Origin: Acidobacteriaceae bacterium
GTDB taxonomy: Bacteria > Acidobacteriota > Terriglobia > Terriglobales > Acidobacteriaceae
Length of the DNA stretch: 19,368 bases
Reading direction: 5' to 3'
Assembly (NCBI GenBank): GCA_030039895.1
Contig: JASHUR010000032.1
Span: 1 to 19,368 of the forward strand
The notes under the pieces were generated by a model. It had not been told where the DNA came from. It did not search any database and saw only the letters and a list, made by a program, of their open reading frames with translations. The position numbers and the translations under genes were made by a program. Below, one piece after another: positions 1-7,063 of this stretch. Within the stretch, counting starts at the first letter, position 1. Each line of letters starts with the position of its first letter.

Positions 1-41
1 GCCGCATAGCAGCTTTCGCTCACGCCGGACGCCTCATCCTC

Positions 42-58
42 TTCGCGCGCCCTTAGTG
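42..58. repeat. Repeat block A, copy 1
   Basis: The 17-base block TTCGCGCGCCCTTAGTG occurs here and again, identical, at 813-829. Similarity continues imperfectly for about another ten bases (TGCGTAAGCCG here, CGCATAATCCG there). Both copies lie in non-coding DNA upstream of a plus-strand gene. Its nature (REP-like element or regulatory leader) is unknown. Confidence 0.7.
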
Positions 59-96
59 TGCGTAAGCCGCGGGCCCGAGCAGAGCCGATCCGGAGT

Positions 97-125
97 CCCC
101 AGCATGCGGTCTTTGCGTGCTGGGG
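97..125. repeat. Inverted repeat / hairpin (11-bp stem, 7-base loop)
   Basis: CCCCAGCA (97-104) pairs with TGCTGGGG (118-125). The stem extends inward by one G-T wobble and two G-C pairs, leaving the loop GGTCTTT. No T-tract follows on the plus strand (GGGTGGGAATAGG comes next), so it is not a textbook intrinsic terminator for that strand. It lies between repeat blocks A and B and is absent from the second repeat region, which makes it look like a separate module. Confidence 0.7.
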
Positions 126-155
126 TGGGAATAGGCGAAGCGAGCCAATCACGAC

Positions 156-170
156 GGAGTCGTCAGACGA
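156..170. repeat. Repeat block B, copy 1, near-palindromic
   Basis: GGAGTCGTCAGACGA; its first 14 bases recur at 853-866. The core TCGTCAGACGA (160-170) is a palindrome around a central A. Blocks A and B keep the same order in both copies but are about 97 bases apart here and 23 bases apart in the second copy, as if a segment including the hairpin had been inserted or lost. Confidence 0.65.
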
Positions 171-301
171 AACGACCCCAACGAATCGAAGCCCGGCCGC
201 AGGCCGCACCACCGTAACCATTCTCCGTCACCACGTGTCACACATGCACACGATCGTTATAGGCCAACGCTCCGCTGCTCTCATCACTCAACCGCTCACT
301 C

Positions 302-307
302 AAGGAG
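302..307 (+). promoter_or_regulatory. Ribosome binding site of doxX
   Basis: AAGGAG lies ten bases before the ATG at 318. It supports that start over the overlapping GTG-initiated frame further upstream. Confidence 0.75.
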
Positions 308-317
308 AACGCCCAAA

Positions 318-785
318 ATGATCTTTGACCGTGCAACGTCTCGCCAATGGGCCGCAATCCCATTACGCCTCATCGTCGGATACGGGTTTATGGAACACGG
401 ATATGCCAAGCTCCTCAAAGGCCCCGCCGCGTTCGCCGCAATCCTTCACGCATTGAATGTCCCCGCTCCCCACCTCATGGCATGGCTCACGATACTCACC
501 GAGCTCCTGGGCGGATTCGCAGTCCTTGTCGGTGCATTCATCCCTCTGGCAAGTGTCCCCATGGCCGCAGTGCTATTGGTCGCCATGGTGACAGTGCATC
601 TGCGCTACGGCTTCAGCTCAATCAAGCTCATGGCAATTACGCCAACCGGAGCTAAGTTCGGCCCTCCCGGATACGAATGCGATCTGCTCTATCTCGCATG
701 CCTGGCCGCGCTGGTCATCGGCGGATCGGGCCCGTTCGCACTCGGCAATCCCTTTGCCGCTAAACAAAGATATACAAACAAATAA
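318..785 (+). CDS. DoxX family integral membrane protein
   Basis: A 155-residue protein with four predicted membrane helices at roughly residues 12-32, 50-74, 78-97 and 119-140, the usual size and topology of the DoxX/DoxD-like family. The sequence shows the family-typical first helix with R-L-I-V-G-Y-G-F followed by M-E-H-G-Y-A-K, and a second helix starting at a Leu-Thr-E-L-L-G-G segment. DoxX-like proteins are inner-membrane proteins linked to quinone or thiol redox chemistry in some organisms, but most members, including this type, have no established reaction. The ATG is supported by AAGGAG ten bases upstream. The gene stands alone: the next gene begins about 300 bases downstream, and the flanking spacers share repeat blocks. 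Family assignment is confident; role is unknown. Confidence 0.88.
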   Translation: MIFDRATSRQWAAIPLRLIVGYGFMEHGYAKLLKGPAAFAAILHALNVPAPHLMAWLTILTELLGGFAVLVGAFIPLASVPMAAVLLVAMVTVHLRYGFSSIKLMAITPTGAKFGPPGYECDLLYLACLAALVIGGSGPFALGNPFAAKQRYTNK

Positions 786-812
786 AGCTACCAGCGTGAA
801 TACCCCACCGTT

Positions 813-829
813 TTCGCGCGCCCTTAGTG
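813..829. repeat. Repeat block A, copy 2
   Basis: Identical over 17 bases to 42-58. It is followed by CGCATAATCCGG, a diverged version of the sequence after copy 1. Confidence 0.7.
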
Positions 830-852
830 CGCATAATCCGGTAGGCCGGACT

Positions 853-866
853 GGAGTCGTCAGACG
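853..866. repeat. Repeat block B, copy 2
   Basis: GGAGTCGTCAGACG, identical over 14 bases to 156-169. It is followed by GAACAACCC, against AAACGACCCC after copy 1. Confidence 0.65.
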
Positions 867-1075
867 GAACAACCCTACCAAAAACGTAATCCGCCACCAC
901 CCTGGCTGTTGCCTAAACCAACCGGAACCGGGACGCCCAAATCGAAATCCCGGGAGAGAGACGGGACCTGCTGATTTCGCTTCCACGCCCCACCAGCGAA
1001 GCGGTAAATTGGTGAGCGGATTCGATAGAATTCCGCCGGTTCTGCCCCATGTTCGGACGAGGTGGAGCGATGAAA

Positions 1076-1080
1076 AGAGG
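1076..1080 (+). promoter_or_regulatory. Ribosome binding site deciding the GH16 start
   Basis: AGAGG lies six bases before the ATG at 1087. It fixes the start there, giving a protein that begins with a lipoprotein-type leader rather than a 111-residue unstructured extension. Confidence 0.7.
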
Positions 1081-1086
1081 TCAGTC

Positions 1087-2304
1087 ATGACGCTGCAAAT
1101 CGCCGATGTACCCCACGCCGAAAATCTGCGGCCCATCCCGCAAAAGGTCTGGCAGTCCTTCAGCAAACTCTCACTCTGTGTGGCGTGGCTCGGCCTGGCA
1201 TTGCTCATCCCGTCGGGCTGCGGTGGCAGCGGCTCCGGGATGACGACGACAACCACATCCACCGCACAGGACGCAGCTACTCCCACCATCACGACCACCG
1301 CTGCGCTGAATGGAGCCAAAATTGTGACGCTGAGCGACACCACCTCCGGCGCAACCATTTACTACACGCTCGACGGCAGCACGCCCACCAACACCTCGCC
1401 CGCCTATGCCGGGCCATTCCTCGTGGATTCCAACATCACGGTGAGTGCGATCGCCAGCAACGCCCCCGCCTACCTCAACAGCAAGGTGGCCACACAAACC
1501 TTCTCGCCAAATATCGCCTCCAACACGCTGGTGTGGAGCGACGAGTTCGCCAACTCCGGCTCGACCAACATCCTGCCCAGTTCCACCAACTGGACCTACG
1601 ATACCGGCACCGATTGCTGCGGCAACGACGAGCAGGAAACCTATTGCGCCGCTGGTTCGAGCACCAGTCCATGCAATCCATCGAGCCCCAACGCGTATAT
1701 CGCTCCCGGCGGCGGCCTGAACATCGTCGCGGAAAACCCGTCGACCGGTGTGTATACGTCCGCGCGCCTCAAGTCCGAGGGCCTCTTCAGCTTCATGTAC
1801 GGACGCATCGAAGCGGAAATTCTGGTGCCTGAATCGCAGGCCATGTGGCCCGCATTCTGGATGCTGGGCAGCAATATCAATTCCGTTCCCTGGCCGGCCT
1901 GCGGCGAAGCCGACATTATGGAACACATCGACGGCGACAACACTCCGTTCGGCGGCCCAGGCACCGGTCCGGCTCCCGGATACGACTGGTACGCGGCTTC
2001 CGTGCACGGCACCAACCTCAATGGCGGCACACCTTACACGACGTCGGGCTTTTCCGCAGCAACCTGGCACACTTACGGCATGATCTGGACGAAGGGACAA
2101 ATCCAGTACTACATCGATAGTCCCACCAATATTTACGAGACCTTCACCCCCACCAACATAAGCGGCACCTGGCCGTTCGACCAGGGCCCCATGTTCATCA
2201 TCCTCAACCTTGCTGTCGGGGGCACCTGGCCGGGCGACGTCAACTCGAGCACGGTCTTCCCCTCGACCATGCAGGTAAAGTACGTGCGCATTTACACACC
2301 CTAG
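1087..2304 (+). CDS. GH16 beta-glucanase-like lipoprotein with N-terminal chitobiase-type domain
   Basis: A 405-residue secreted enzyme. Residues 28-45 form a hydrophobic leader ending in S-G-C, so Cys45 is a likely lipidation site, although Pro at -3 is unusual for a lipobox. Residues about 64-138 match the CHB_HEX_C_1-type beta-sandwich, with the hallmark I-Y-Y-T-L-D-G-S-T-P-T. Residues about 145-405 are a GH16 laminarinase-type domain. The signature E274-A-D276-I-M-E279 fits the family's E-x-D-x-x-E motif, so E274 is the expected nucleophile and E279 the acid/base. Other family hallmarks are M-Y-G-R-I-E-A and W-P-A-F-W-M-L-G. The likely substrate is an external beta-1,3 or mixed beta-1,3/1,4-glucan such as laminarin, fungal glucan or lichenan, hydrolysed at the cell surface. 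The gene has no carbohydrate-related neighbour nearby. Family call is firm; exact linkage is inferred. Confidence 0.92.
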   Translation: MTLQIADVPHAENLRPIPQKVWQSFSKLSLCVAWLGLALLIPSGCGGSGSGMTTTTTSTAQDAATPTITTTAALNGAKIVTLSDTTSGATIYYTLDGSTPTNTSPAYAGPFLVDSNITVSAIASNAPAYLNSKVATQTFSPNIASNTLVWSDEFANSGSTNILPSSTNWTYDTGTDCCGNDEQETYCAAGSSTSPCNPSSPNAYIAPGGGLNIVAENPSTGVYTSARLKSEGLFSFMYGRIEAEILVPESQAMWPAFWMLGSNINSVPWPACGEADIMEHIDGDNTPFGGPGTGPAPGYDWYAASVHGTNLNGGTPYTTSGFSAATWHTYGMIWTKGQIQYYIDSPTNIYETFTPTNISGTWPFDQGPMFIILNLAVGGTWPGDVNSSTVFPSTMQVKYVRIYTP

Positions 2305-2694
2305 ACGCTCAGAAGAGGTGAAGCGCCCGCCGTCGCCCGTCTCTCAACCTTGTCAAGCCCCTTGCTCCATAATTCCAATGATTGCAACGACTTCCAAATG
2401 CATCTGACCACTCCCTAAATTGCTATCCTGAAAGAAAGAGGGATACGCAGAATGTCAGGAAAATGCCTCAAAACCTGCCTATCCGCCTCCGCAGAAAGGC
2501 AGTTTGCAATCAAAAGCATGCGCACCAGACCCTTGGAATCAATATTTTCCGCGCTCTTCATCCCGACTTCGCGTCAAATCAATAACGCCCGGCAACTATC
2601 GCCCAAATCAATAGCTTAGGCCCGAAATTCAAGACTGGGTTTTCAATAGAATCAATAATTTAGCCACCCCTACCGGATCAAAGCATTACACCCC
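2305..2694. other. AT-richer spacer with AATCAATA repeats
   Basis: About 390 bases without a convincing gene. A 67-codon frame at 2382-2585 has no ribosome binding site, domain or hydrophobic segment and is not called. The right half is clearly richer in A and T than its surroundings and contains four direct copies of AATCAATA. No convincing terminator for the GH16 gene was seen. Confidence 0.6.
2537..2657 (+). repeat. Four direct copies of AATCAATA
   Basis: AATCAATA occurs at 2537-2544, 2577-2584, 2606-2613 and 2650-2657, start-to-start spacings of 40, 29 and 44 bases. The two middle copies share an extra leading A. All four lie within 160 bases of the YkgJ-type gene start, a position suited to a multi-site regulatory region. 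They could also be chance in AT-rich DNA. Confidence 0.6.
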
Positions 2695-3300
2695 ATGAAC
2701 CCCCTCGCGGCTAAAGACCGCCAGCTCGTCCAGATCATCGACGCCGCCTCTGCCGACGCGGCCCACCGCTCCGGCCCTTGGCTCCAGTGCCGTCTCGGCT
2801 GCACCCAGTGCTGTATCGGAATTTTCTCCATCACCCAGCTCGACGCCCTGCGCCTCCGCGCCGGACTCGCCTCACTCGCAGCCTCCGACCCCTCCCGCGC
2901 CGCCGCCGTCCGCAGCCGGGCCGAAGCATCCATCGCGCGCCTCACGCCCAACTTCCCCGGCGACCCCATCACCGGCCAACTTGATGAGTCCGACCCGCGC
3001 TACGAGGACTTCGCCAACGACGAGCCCTGCCCCGCGCTCGACCCCGCCACCGGAGCCTGCGACCTCTACGCCGCGCGCCCCGTCACCTGCCGTGTCTTCG
3101 GCCCGCCCGTACCATCCGAAGAAGGCATCGGCATCTGCGAGCTCAACTTCGTCGGCGCAACCGAACCGGAAATCCTCGCCGCCGAGCTGGACACCTCATG
3201 GTCCCCGCTCGAAACCGCCCTCAACGCCGAAGCCGAATCCGAAACGCACCACGCCGATTCAACCACCGTCGCCTGGGCGCTGTCGCGTGATCAGCACTGA
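2695..3300 (+). CDS. YkgJ family cysteine-cluster protein
   Basis: A 201-residue soluble protein with the zinc/iron-chelating CxxxCxxCC cluster at Cys32, Cys36, Cys39 and Cys40. A second set follows at Cys112, Cys122, Cys132 and Cys148, in the context P-C-P then C-D-L-Y-A-A-R-P-V-T-C-R-V-F-G-P-P. This arrangement of eight cysteines with an R-P-x-x-C-R segment is diagnostic of the YkgJ (CxxCxxCC) family, which is thought to bind a metal or Fe-S cluster but has no established reaction. The ATG has no clear ribosome binding site, yet the domain begins within 30 residues and the preceding bases are not protein-like, so the start is plausible. Codons end overwhelmingly in C or G. It is probably monocistronic; the next gene begins 106 bases downstream. 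Confidence 0.88.
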   Translation: MNPLAAKDRQLVQIIDAASADAAHRSGPWLQCRLGCTQCCIGIFSITQLDALRLRAGLASLAASDPSRAAAVRSRAEASIARLTPNFPGDPITGQLDESDPRYEDFANDEPCPALDPATGACDLYAARPVTCRVFGPPVPSEEGIGICELNFVGATEPEILAAELDTSWSPLETALNAEAESETHHADSTTVAWALSRDQH

Positions 3301-3406
3301 CCCACTTCGATCAGCCACGTTGCCGGATATGTCTCGCCGGTCATCGCATCAAGTAAACTGACTCAAACATGCTTCAATTAGGACAAGTTTTGGAGGAAGT
3401 CGTCGG

Positions 3407-4093
3407 ATGAAATATCAGGTTCGCCCGGCATGGCGATTCGCTCGCGCGCACATGGGTGTGGAGCGGCTCAAGAAGCAAGCGGATACCCGCCTCGATCAGC
3501 CGGAGGAGTTGGTGTCACTTTTGTTCCGGTTCGCCGACTCTGAATTGAAGCCCTTCCAGATCGACGAAGAGCTTGCCTCTCTTGCAAAGGAAGTCAGGGA
3601 CCTGAGCCCCATGAATGTGCTGGAAATTGGCACGGCAAAAGGCGGAACGCTGTTTCTATGGACCCGCCTTGCGCAACGCGATGCTGTGATCGTGAGCATC
3701 GACCTGCCGGGCGGAAAATTCGGCGGCGGCTACTCCAATCGGCGGGCAACCATCTACCGGCGCTTCGCCCGAAAGGGCCAGCAGCTGCACCTCATGCGGG
3801 AGGATTCCCACGCCCAGGCCACCTTCGAGAAAGCAAAGCAGCTTTTTGGCGAAAAGCCCGTCGACCTGCTTTTTATTGACGGCGATCACACCTACGAAGG
3901 CGTGAAGAGAGATTGGGAGATGTATTCTCAGTTGGTCCGGGCCGGCGGCTTGATCGTCTTCCACGATATCGCCGGCAACTATGACGATACCCAGGTAAAA
4001 AGATTATGGGACTCGATCAAGTCGGACTACAAATACAGAGAATATGCAGTCCATCCAGACGGGCTCTACGGTATCGGCGTCCTCGTTAAATAG
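3407..4093 (+). CDS. Class I SAM-dependent methyltransferase, polysaccharide-locus type
   Basis: A 228-residue cytoplasmic protein with a Rossmann methyltransferase core. Motif I is V-L-E-I-G-T-A-K-G-G-T (71-81) and binds S-adenosylmethionine. S-I-D-L (97-100) supplies the ribose-binding acidic residue. F-I-D-G-D-H-T-Y-E-G-V (156-166) and G-G-L-I-V-F-H-D-I (180-188) are typical of the Methyltransf_24/CmcI-like group, often metal-dependent O-methyltransferases and common in capsule and O-antigen clusters. The start follows GGAGGA (3392-3397) by nine bases. It converges on the glycosyltransferase/exporter pair with only 32 bases between stop codons, which suggests but does not prove that it methylates a sugar of the same glycan. 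Fold is certain; acceptor is unknown. Confidence 0.85.
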   Translation: MKYQVRPAWRFARAHMGVERLKKQADTRLDQPEELVSLLFRFADSELKPFQIDEELASLAKEVRDLSPMNVLEIGTAKGGTLFLWTRLAQRDAVIVSIDLPGGKFGGGYSNRRATIYRRFARKGQQLHLMREDSHAQATFEKAKQLFGEKPVDLLFIDGDHTYEGVKRDWEMYSQLVRAGGLIVFHDIAGNYDDTQVKRLWDSIKSDYKYREYAVHPDGLYGIGVLVK

Positions 4094-4125
4094 CAATTCG
4101 GTGCTGACATCTTCGAGTAGATCCT

Positions 4126-5196
4126 TCAGCTCTGCCTCGCATTGCTTGCCCGAGATGCGCTGAGCCTGTACGCACCCGGCACACCAAACAGCAGATCTTT
4201 CGCTGCGGCCCACATGCCCAGCCGCGTGCTGGAACTGTCAGGCCAGTATCCTCCCAACGCACAGATGTGGCCAAACGTGAATGCCCTGCCGAGCAGATTC
4301 GAGTCGCTCCTGTAGATCCGGGTCCGCAGGCGATGAAACTTCGCCCGTAATTCAAGCCTTCTCGCCGACTTCGTAAATCGATCAGCCAGGTCCGAACGCT
4401 GCTCGGCCGCCGTCAATAAAAGGCGCGCGCACTCGATCTCCGAATCCGCAAGCCCCTCGTAGTCCAGGGTCTGGGCAATGCCCGTCGCCCGCCCCTTTAC
4501 TGAGCCTGGTTTCCGCGCTCCAAACATGTTGCTTTGGTGCTGGCGATAAAGAACAAGAGGATCTGCGACAGTCGCTATCTTGCCTGTACTCGCAGCCAGA
4601 AACCACAACCATTGATCATGCGCACGCACTCTCGCCGGACGGCACGGGGTTTGGATGATCGAAAGAAGCTCCTTCCGGATGACCATAACAAGACCATGAG
4701 GAAAGGCAAAGGGATTGCTTCTTCCTGTCTTGATCGTCCTCGTCCGAAATTGCGGAAAGCGGCGTCCCCGCGCTCCGGAGTCGGAAAACGTCTCTGCCGA
4801 ATGGGCAGCAAGCACAACCTCGGCGTCGGCAAAGGAGCGCGAGCACACAGCCAGCTTCTGCTCCATCCAGATATCATCCTGGTCGCAGAATGCAACCAAA
4901 TCGCCTTGGCAGAGACTGGCGGCCTTCAAAAAGTTATCGGCGTAGCCCAGTCTCGCTTCGTTGCGGAAGATCCTGACCGGGAATGGGGCGTTCCTCGCGA
5001 ACTCCTTCGCAATCCTCAGCGTCCCGTCGGTCGAGCCATCATCCGTAATCACCAACTCCATCGGCAGCAAATCCTGGCGGGCTATGCTGTCCAGTTGCTC
5101 ACCGATATACTTCTCTCCGTTATAAGTCGCCATCGCAACAGAGATACGGCAGCGTGAGGACGAAGACTTCATAAGGCCTGCAATTTCTTCCATCAT
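4126..5196 (-). CDS. Family 2 glycosyltransferase
   Basis: A 356-residue GT-A fold glycosyltransferase. The N-terminal nucleotide-sugar domain starts at I-S-V-A-M-A-T-Y-N-G (18-27), continues through D-D-G-S-T-D-G-T (52-59), and carries the metal-binding C-D-Q-D-D-I-W motif at 104-110. The C-D-Q-D-D-x-W form is common in rhamnosyl- and related O-antigen/exopolysaccharide transferases. The upstream exporter stop codon overlaps this start as ATGA (5196-5193), which argues for translational coupling. A TTG-initiated extension to 5265 would lie inside the exporter gene and is unlikely. An ATG at 5172, preceded by GGAAGAA, is an alternative start. It likely adds a sugar to a lipid-linked intermediate at the inner face of the cytoplasmic membrane. 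Donor and acceptor cannot be told from sequence. Confidence 0.88.
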   Translation of the reverse strand: MMEEIAGLMKSSSSRCRISVAMATYNGEKYIGEQLDSIARQDLLPMELVITDDGSTDGTLRIAKEFARNAPFPVRIFRNEARLGYADNFLKAASLCQGDLVAFCDQDDIWMEQKLAVCSRSFADAEVVLAAHSAETFSDSGARGRRFPQFRTRTIKTGRSNPFAFPHGLVMVIRKELLSIIQTPCRPARVRAHDQWLWFLAASTGKIATVADPLVLYRQHQSNMFGARKPGSVKGRATGIAQTLDYEGLADSEIECARLLLTAAEQRSDLADRFTKSARRLELRAKFHRLRTRIYRSDSNLLGRAFTFGHICALGGYWPDSSSTRLGMWAAAKDLLFGVPGAYRLSASRASNARQS

Positions 5197-6635
5197 ACGG
5201 CGGTTCGAACGCGCACCCACCCGCGAACGGCAGAGCGGAGCGCAGGGCTCAGCTTCCAGGACCAAAGGATCACGACCGCCAGCAGTCCCAGCTCTAATCC
5301 AGTCTTGGCCGATAAGACCTCTGTTGGAGCAAGAATCGCAGCCAATGCCAGTGAGGCCACGGCTGGCAGAAGTTTATGAAGTCGTGGAAATGTCTTGCTC
5401 GCAAAGAACAGGAGTCCTGCATCAAATGCCACACGTAGCGTCCAGGCATACGCGGCTCCGACAAGTCCGAAATAATGCAGGCCCAGCCACAGAATTCCCA
5501 GAAAAGGTATCAATTCGACTGCATGAAACTTGGCCACGATGTCGGGTCTGCCGCTCGCCTGCAGATGCCCGTACGGAATAAATGCCAGACCGTTGATCCA
5601 GACACCCCCCAGAAGAACGACCCCGACGGGAACCGCGTGTTGCGCGAAGCTGGCCCCGACCCAAACCCGCATGAAGATTGGAAGAGCTGCGATGCCAAGA
5701 ACAATCACCGGGGTCATGGCGGCAGCAAGTGCCAAAACCGCATCGGAGGCCAGCCTGGTGCTGTGCTCTTCACTGGCGCCGGCAAGCTTTGGAAACAGGC
5801 TGCTGGCCAATGCACCCGGAACGACGGCCACTCGATTCACTAGATTGAATGGGACTGTGTAAAATGCCACCGCCTCCGCGTCGAGCAGGCTCCCGATTAC
5901 CAGGCGATCAATCGTGCTCAGCAAGGGAGTCAATAGATTGGTCACCGTGATCCAGCCGCCGTAGGAAAACAGGGCCTTGAATAGAGAACGTTCGACGCGT
6001 CCGCCAACACCCAGCGGCATGGCACGGATCAGCGCCAGAGATGTCGGAATAATGCCCAGCAGCCTTGCGATAATGACGGTCGGAATCAGCCACGCCAAAT
6101 CCGGCCCATGCCATAAGGCGACAGCCAGGGGCGCCAACTGCGACACGACAGCGTTGACCGTCCTCACTGAGTTATAGAAGCCGAACCAGATCCGGGCTTG
6201 CAGCGCCCCGCCGAGTATGCCACCGAGGATCGAGAGTGGAATCGAACCTGCCAGCCAGGGCAGGCACTTCATCACTTCACCCCGCATCGACTCCGGCATC
6301 TTGAACATAGACATGAAAACCGGCCGGGCGACAAGATAAAGAATAATTCCACCGGCAACGCCAAACGCCAGATTAATCAGCAGCGCTGTCCAGAAAACGC
6401 TCTCTCTCTCTTTCGCCTGATCAGGCGCGTGCAAACGCGCGATGTGGTACGCAGCCGCTCGTGTGATCCCCGGGTCGAATACTCCAAAGTAGCCCAGAAA
6501 CACCCAGACGATAGCCAGCACGCCATAGCGCGCGTTCCCAATCAAATGCAGGAAAATGGGGACCGTAACCAGGCTGACGAACATCGGCGTGATCGAGCCC
6601 GCCAGATTGTAAAAAGTGTCCCGTTTGACGCTCAT
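5193..6635 (-). CDS. Wzx-like polysaccharide flippase / oligosaccharide exporter
   Basis: A 480-residue multi-spanning membrane protein with the features of the MATE-like polysaccharide exporter superfamily (Wzx/RfbX, polysaccharide synthesis protein). The N-terminus reads D-T-F-Y-N-L-A-G-S-I-T-P, followed by a helix ending P-I-F-L-H-L-I-G-N-A-R-Y-G, the classic first helix and loop of this family. Many further hydrophobic segments follow to the C-terminus; length fits the usual 420-500 residues. It is expected to flip undecaprenyl-linked oligosaccharide from the inner to the outer face of the cytoplasmic membrane. It is the first gene of a coupled pair with the glycosyltransferase, by a four-base ATGA overlap. 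No strong ribosome binding site precedes the ATG. No polymerase or chain-length gene is present nearby, so the locus appears incomplete. Confidence 0.87.
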   Translation of the reverse strand: MSVKRDTFYNLAGSITPMFVSLVTVPIFLHLIGNARYGVLAIVWVFLGYFGVFDPGITRAAAYHIARLHAPDQAKERESVFWTALLINLAFGVAGGIILYLVARPVFMSMFKMPESMRGEVMKCLPWLAGSIPLSILGGILGGALQARIWFGFYNSVRTVNAVVSQLAPLAVALWHGPDLAWLIPTVIIARLLGIIPTSLALIRAMPLGVGGRVERSLFKALFSYGGWITVTNLLTPLLSTIDRLVIGSLLDAEAVAFYTVPFNLVNRVAVVPGALASSLFPKLAGASEEHSTRLASDAVLALAAAMTPVIVLGIAALPIFMRVWVGASFAQHAVPVGVVLLGGVWINGLAFIPYGHLQASGRPDIVAKFHAVELIPFLGILWLGLHYFGLVGAAYAWTLRVAFDAGLLFFASKTFPRLHKLLPAVASLALAAILAPTEVLSAKTGLELGLLAVVILWSWKLSPALRSAVRGWVRVRTAV

Positions 6636-7063
6636 TTGGTTGTCACACTAGATCCTGGAACTAATCTGCGATGCCCTGCCGGCAAGGCTTGTGTACCGCT
6701 CCCTGCTGGCAGCCCAAAATCAAACTGGTGGCCGCAAATCAGGAGCACGGCGCTCTGAGCAGCTCAACCTCTTGCAAGGCGTGTTGTAAGCCGCAGACCA
6801 TCCAGGCGGGCATTCTGTCGCTGTATCTCTTTTTTGGATACGCAAGCGTTCGCTCTCGCAAATTTGAAGGCAGCGCGGAAAAGCGCGGTGCAACATATAT
6901 TGAACAGAGAAACATCCCGATGGTTCGGTTCGCAAAGTCGACGATCAGATACCCACCTCCGATGTAACTGTACCAAGAATCTTTCCAAGTATCATCAGCT
7001 CCCAGGCATCTTCGGAGCAAGGCAAGCCGTGAACGATCATGGCCCTGGCCATTCTTGAATCTC
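6636..7063. other. 428-base spacer without a supported gene
   Basis: This lies between two minus-strand genes. Short frames of 60-100 codons exist on both strands, but their translations are Cys/Arg-rich, lack domains and overlap one another, so none is called. I could not fold a tRNA or recognise a known small RNA. A GCCGGC-centred imperfect inverted repeat near 6673-6688 (TGCCCTGCCGGCAAGG) is the only notable structure. The region must contain the promoter of the exporter pair and the 3' end of the channel transcript. Confidence 0.5.

Larger units (their letters stand above)
1..317. other. Gene-free leader before doxX, with hairpin and repeat modules
   Basis: No convincing gene is visible. 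A GTG-initiated frame from 58 to 321 has an Arg/Pro/Thr-rich translation, no recognisable domain, and runs into the doxX start, so I do not call it. The stretch holds a strong hairpin (97-125), two short blocks that recur at 813-866, and a CACGTG hexamer near 233. The first 40 bases could be the far end of an upstream feature, but nothing there can be identified. Confidence 0.6.
786..1086. other. Spacer between doxX and the GH16 gene, with repeat modules
   Basis: About 300 bases without a supported gene. A TTG-initiated frame runs from 754 through this stretch into the GH16 gene, but its translation here is low-complexity and Pro/Arg/Asn-rich. A good ribosome binding site and a typical lipoprotein signal place the real start at 1087. 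The stretch carries the second copies of repeat blocks A (813-829) and B (853-866). No clear terminator for doxX was found. Confidence 0.6.

Noticed and set aside
58..321. 87-codon GTG frame upstream of doxX
   Set aside because: Translation is Arg/Thr/Pro-rich without a domain, it spans the hairpin and repeat blocks, and it overlaps the well-supported doxX start.
754..1086. 111-residue N-terminal extension of the GH16 protein from a TTG at 754
   Set aside because: The extension is low-complexity, overlaps the doxX end and would bury the lipoprotein signal; AGAGG before 1087 marks the real start.
1171..2100. Long minus-strand frame antisense to the GH16 gene
   Set aside because: It is Gly/Val/Arg-rich with no domain, a by-product of GC-rich codons in the real gene.
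2382..2585. 67-codon frame in the spacer before the YkgJ-type gene
   Set aside because: No ribosome binding site, no hydrophobic or conserved segment, and it contains the first AATCAATA repeat.
2695..3300. Possible ferredoxin or Fe-S oxidoreductase
   Set aside because: The cysteine spacing (CxxxCxxCC plus the late P-C-P and R-P-x-x-C-R) fits the YkgJ family, not a ferredoxin CxxCxxC pattern.
6671..6967. 98-codon plus-strand frame and overlapping minus-strand frames between the exporter and channel genes
   Set aside because: Cys/Arg-rich translations with no domain, overlapping on both strands; nothing favours one of them.
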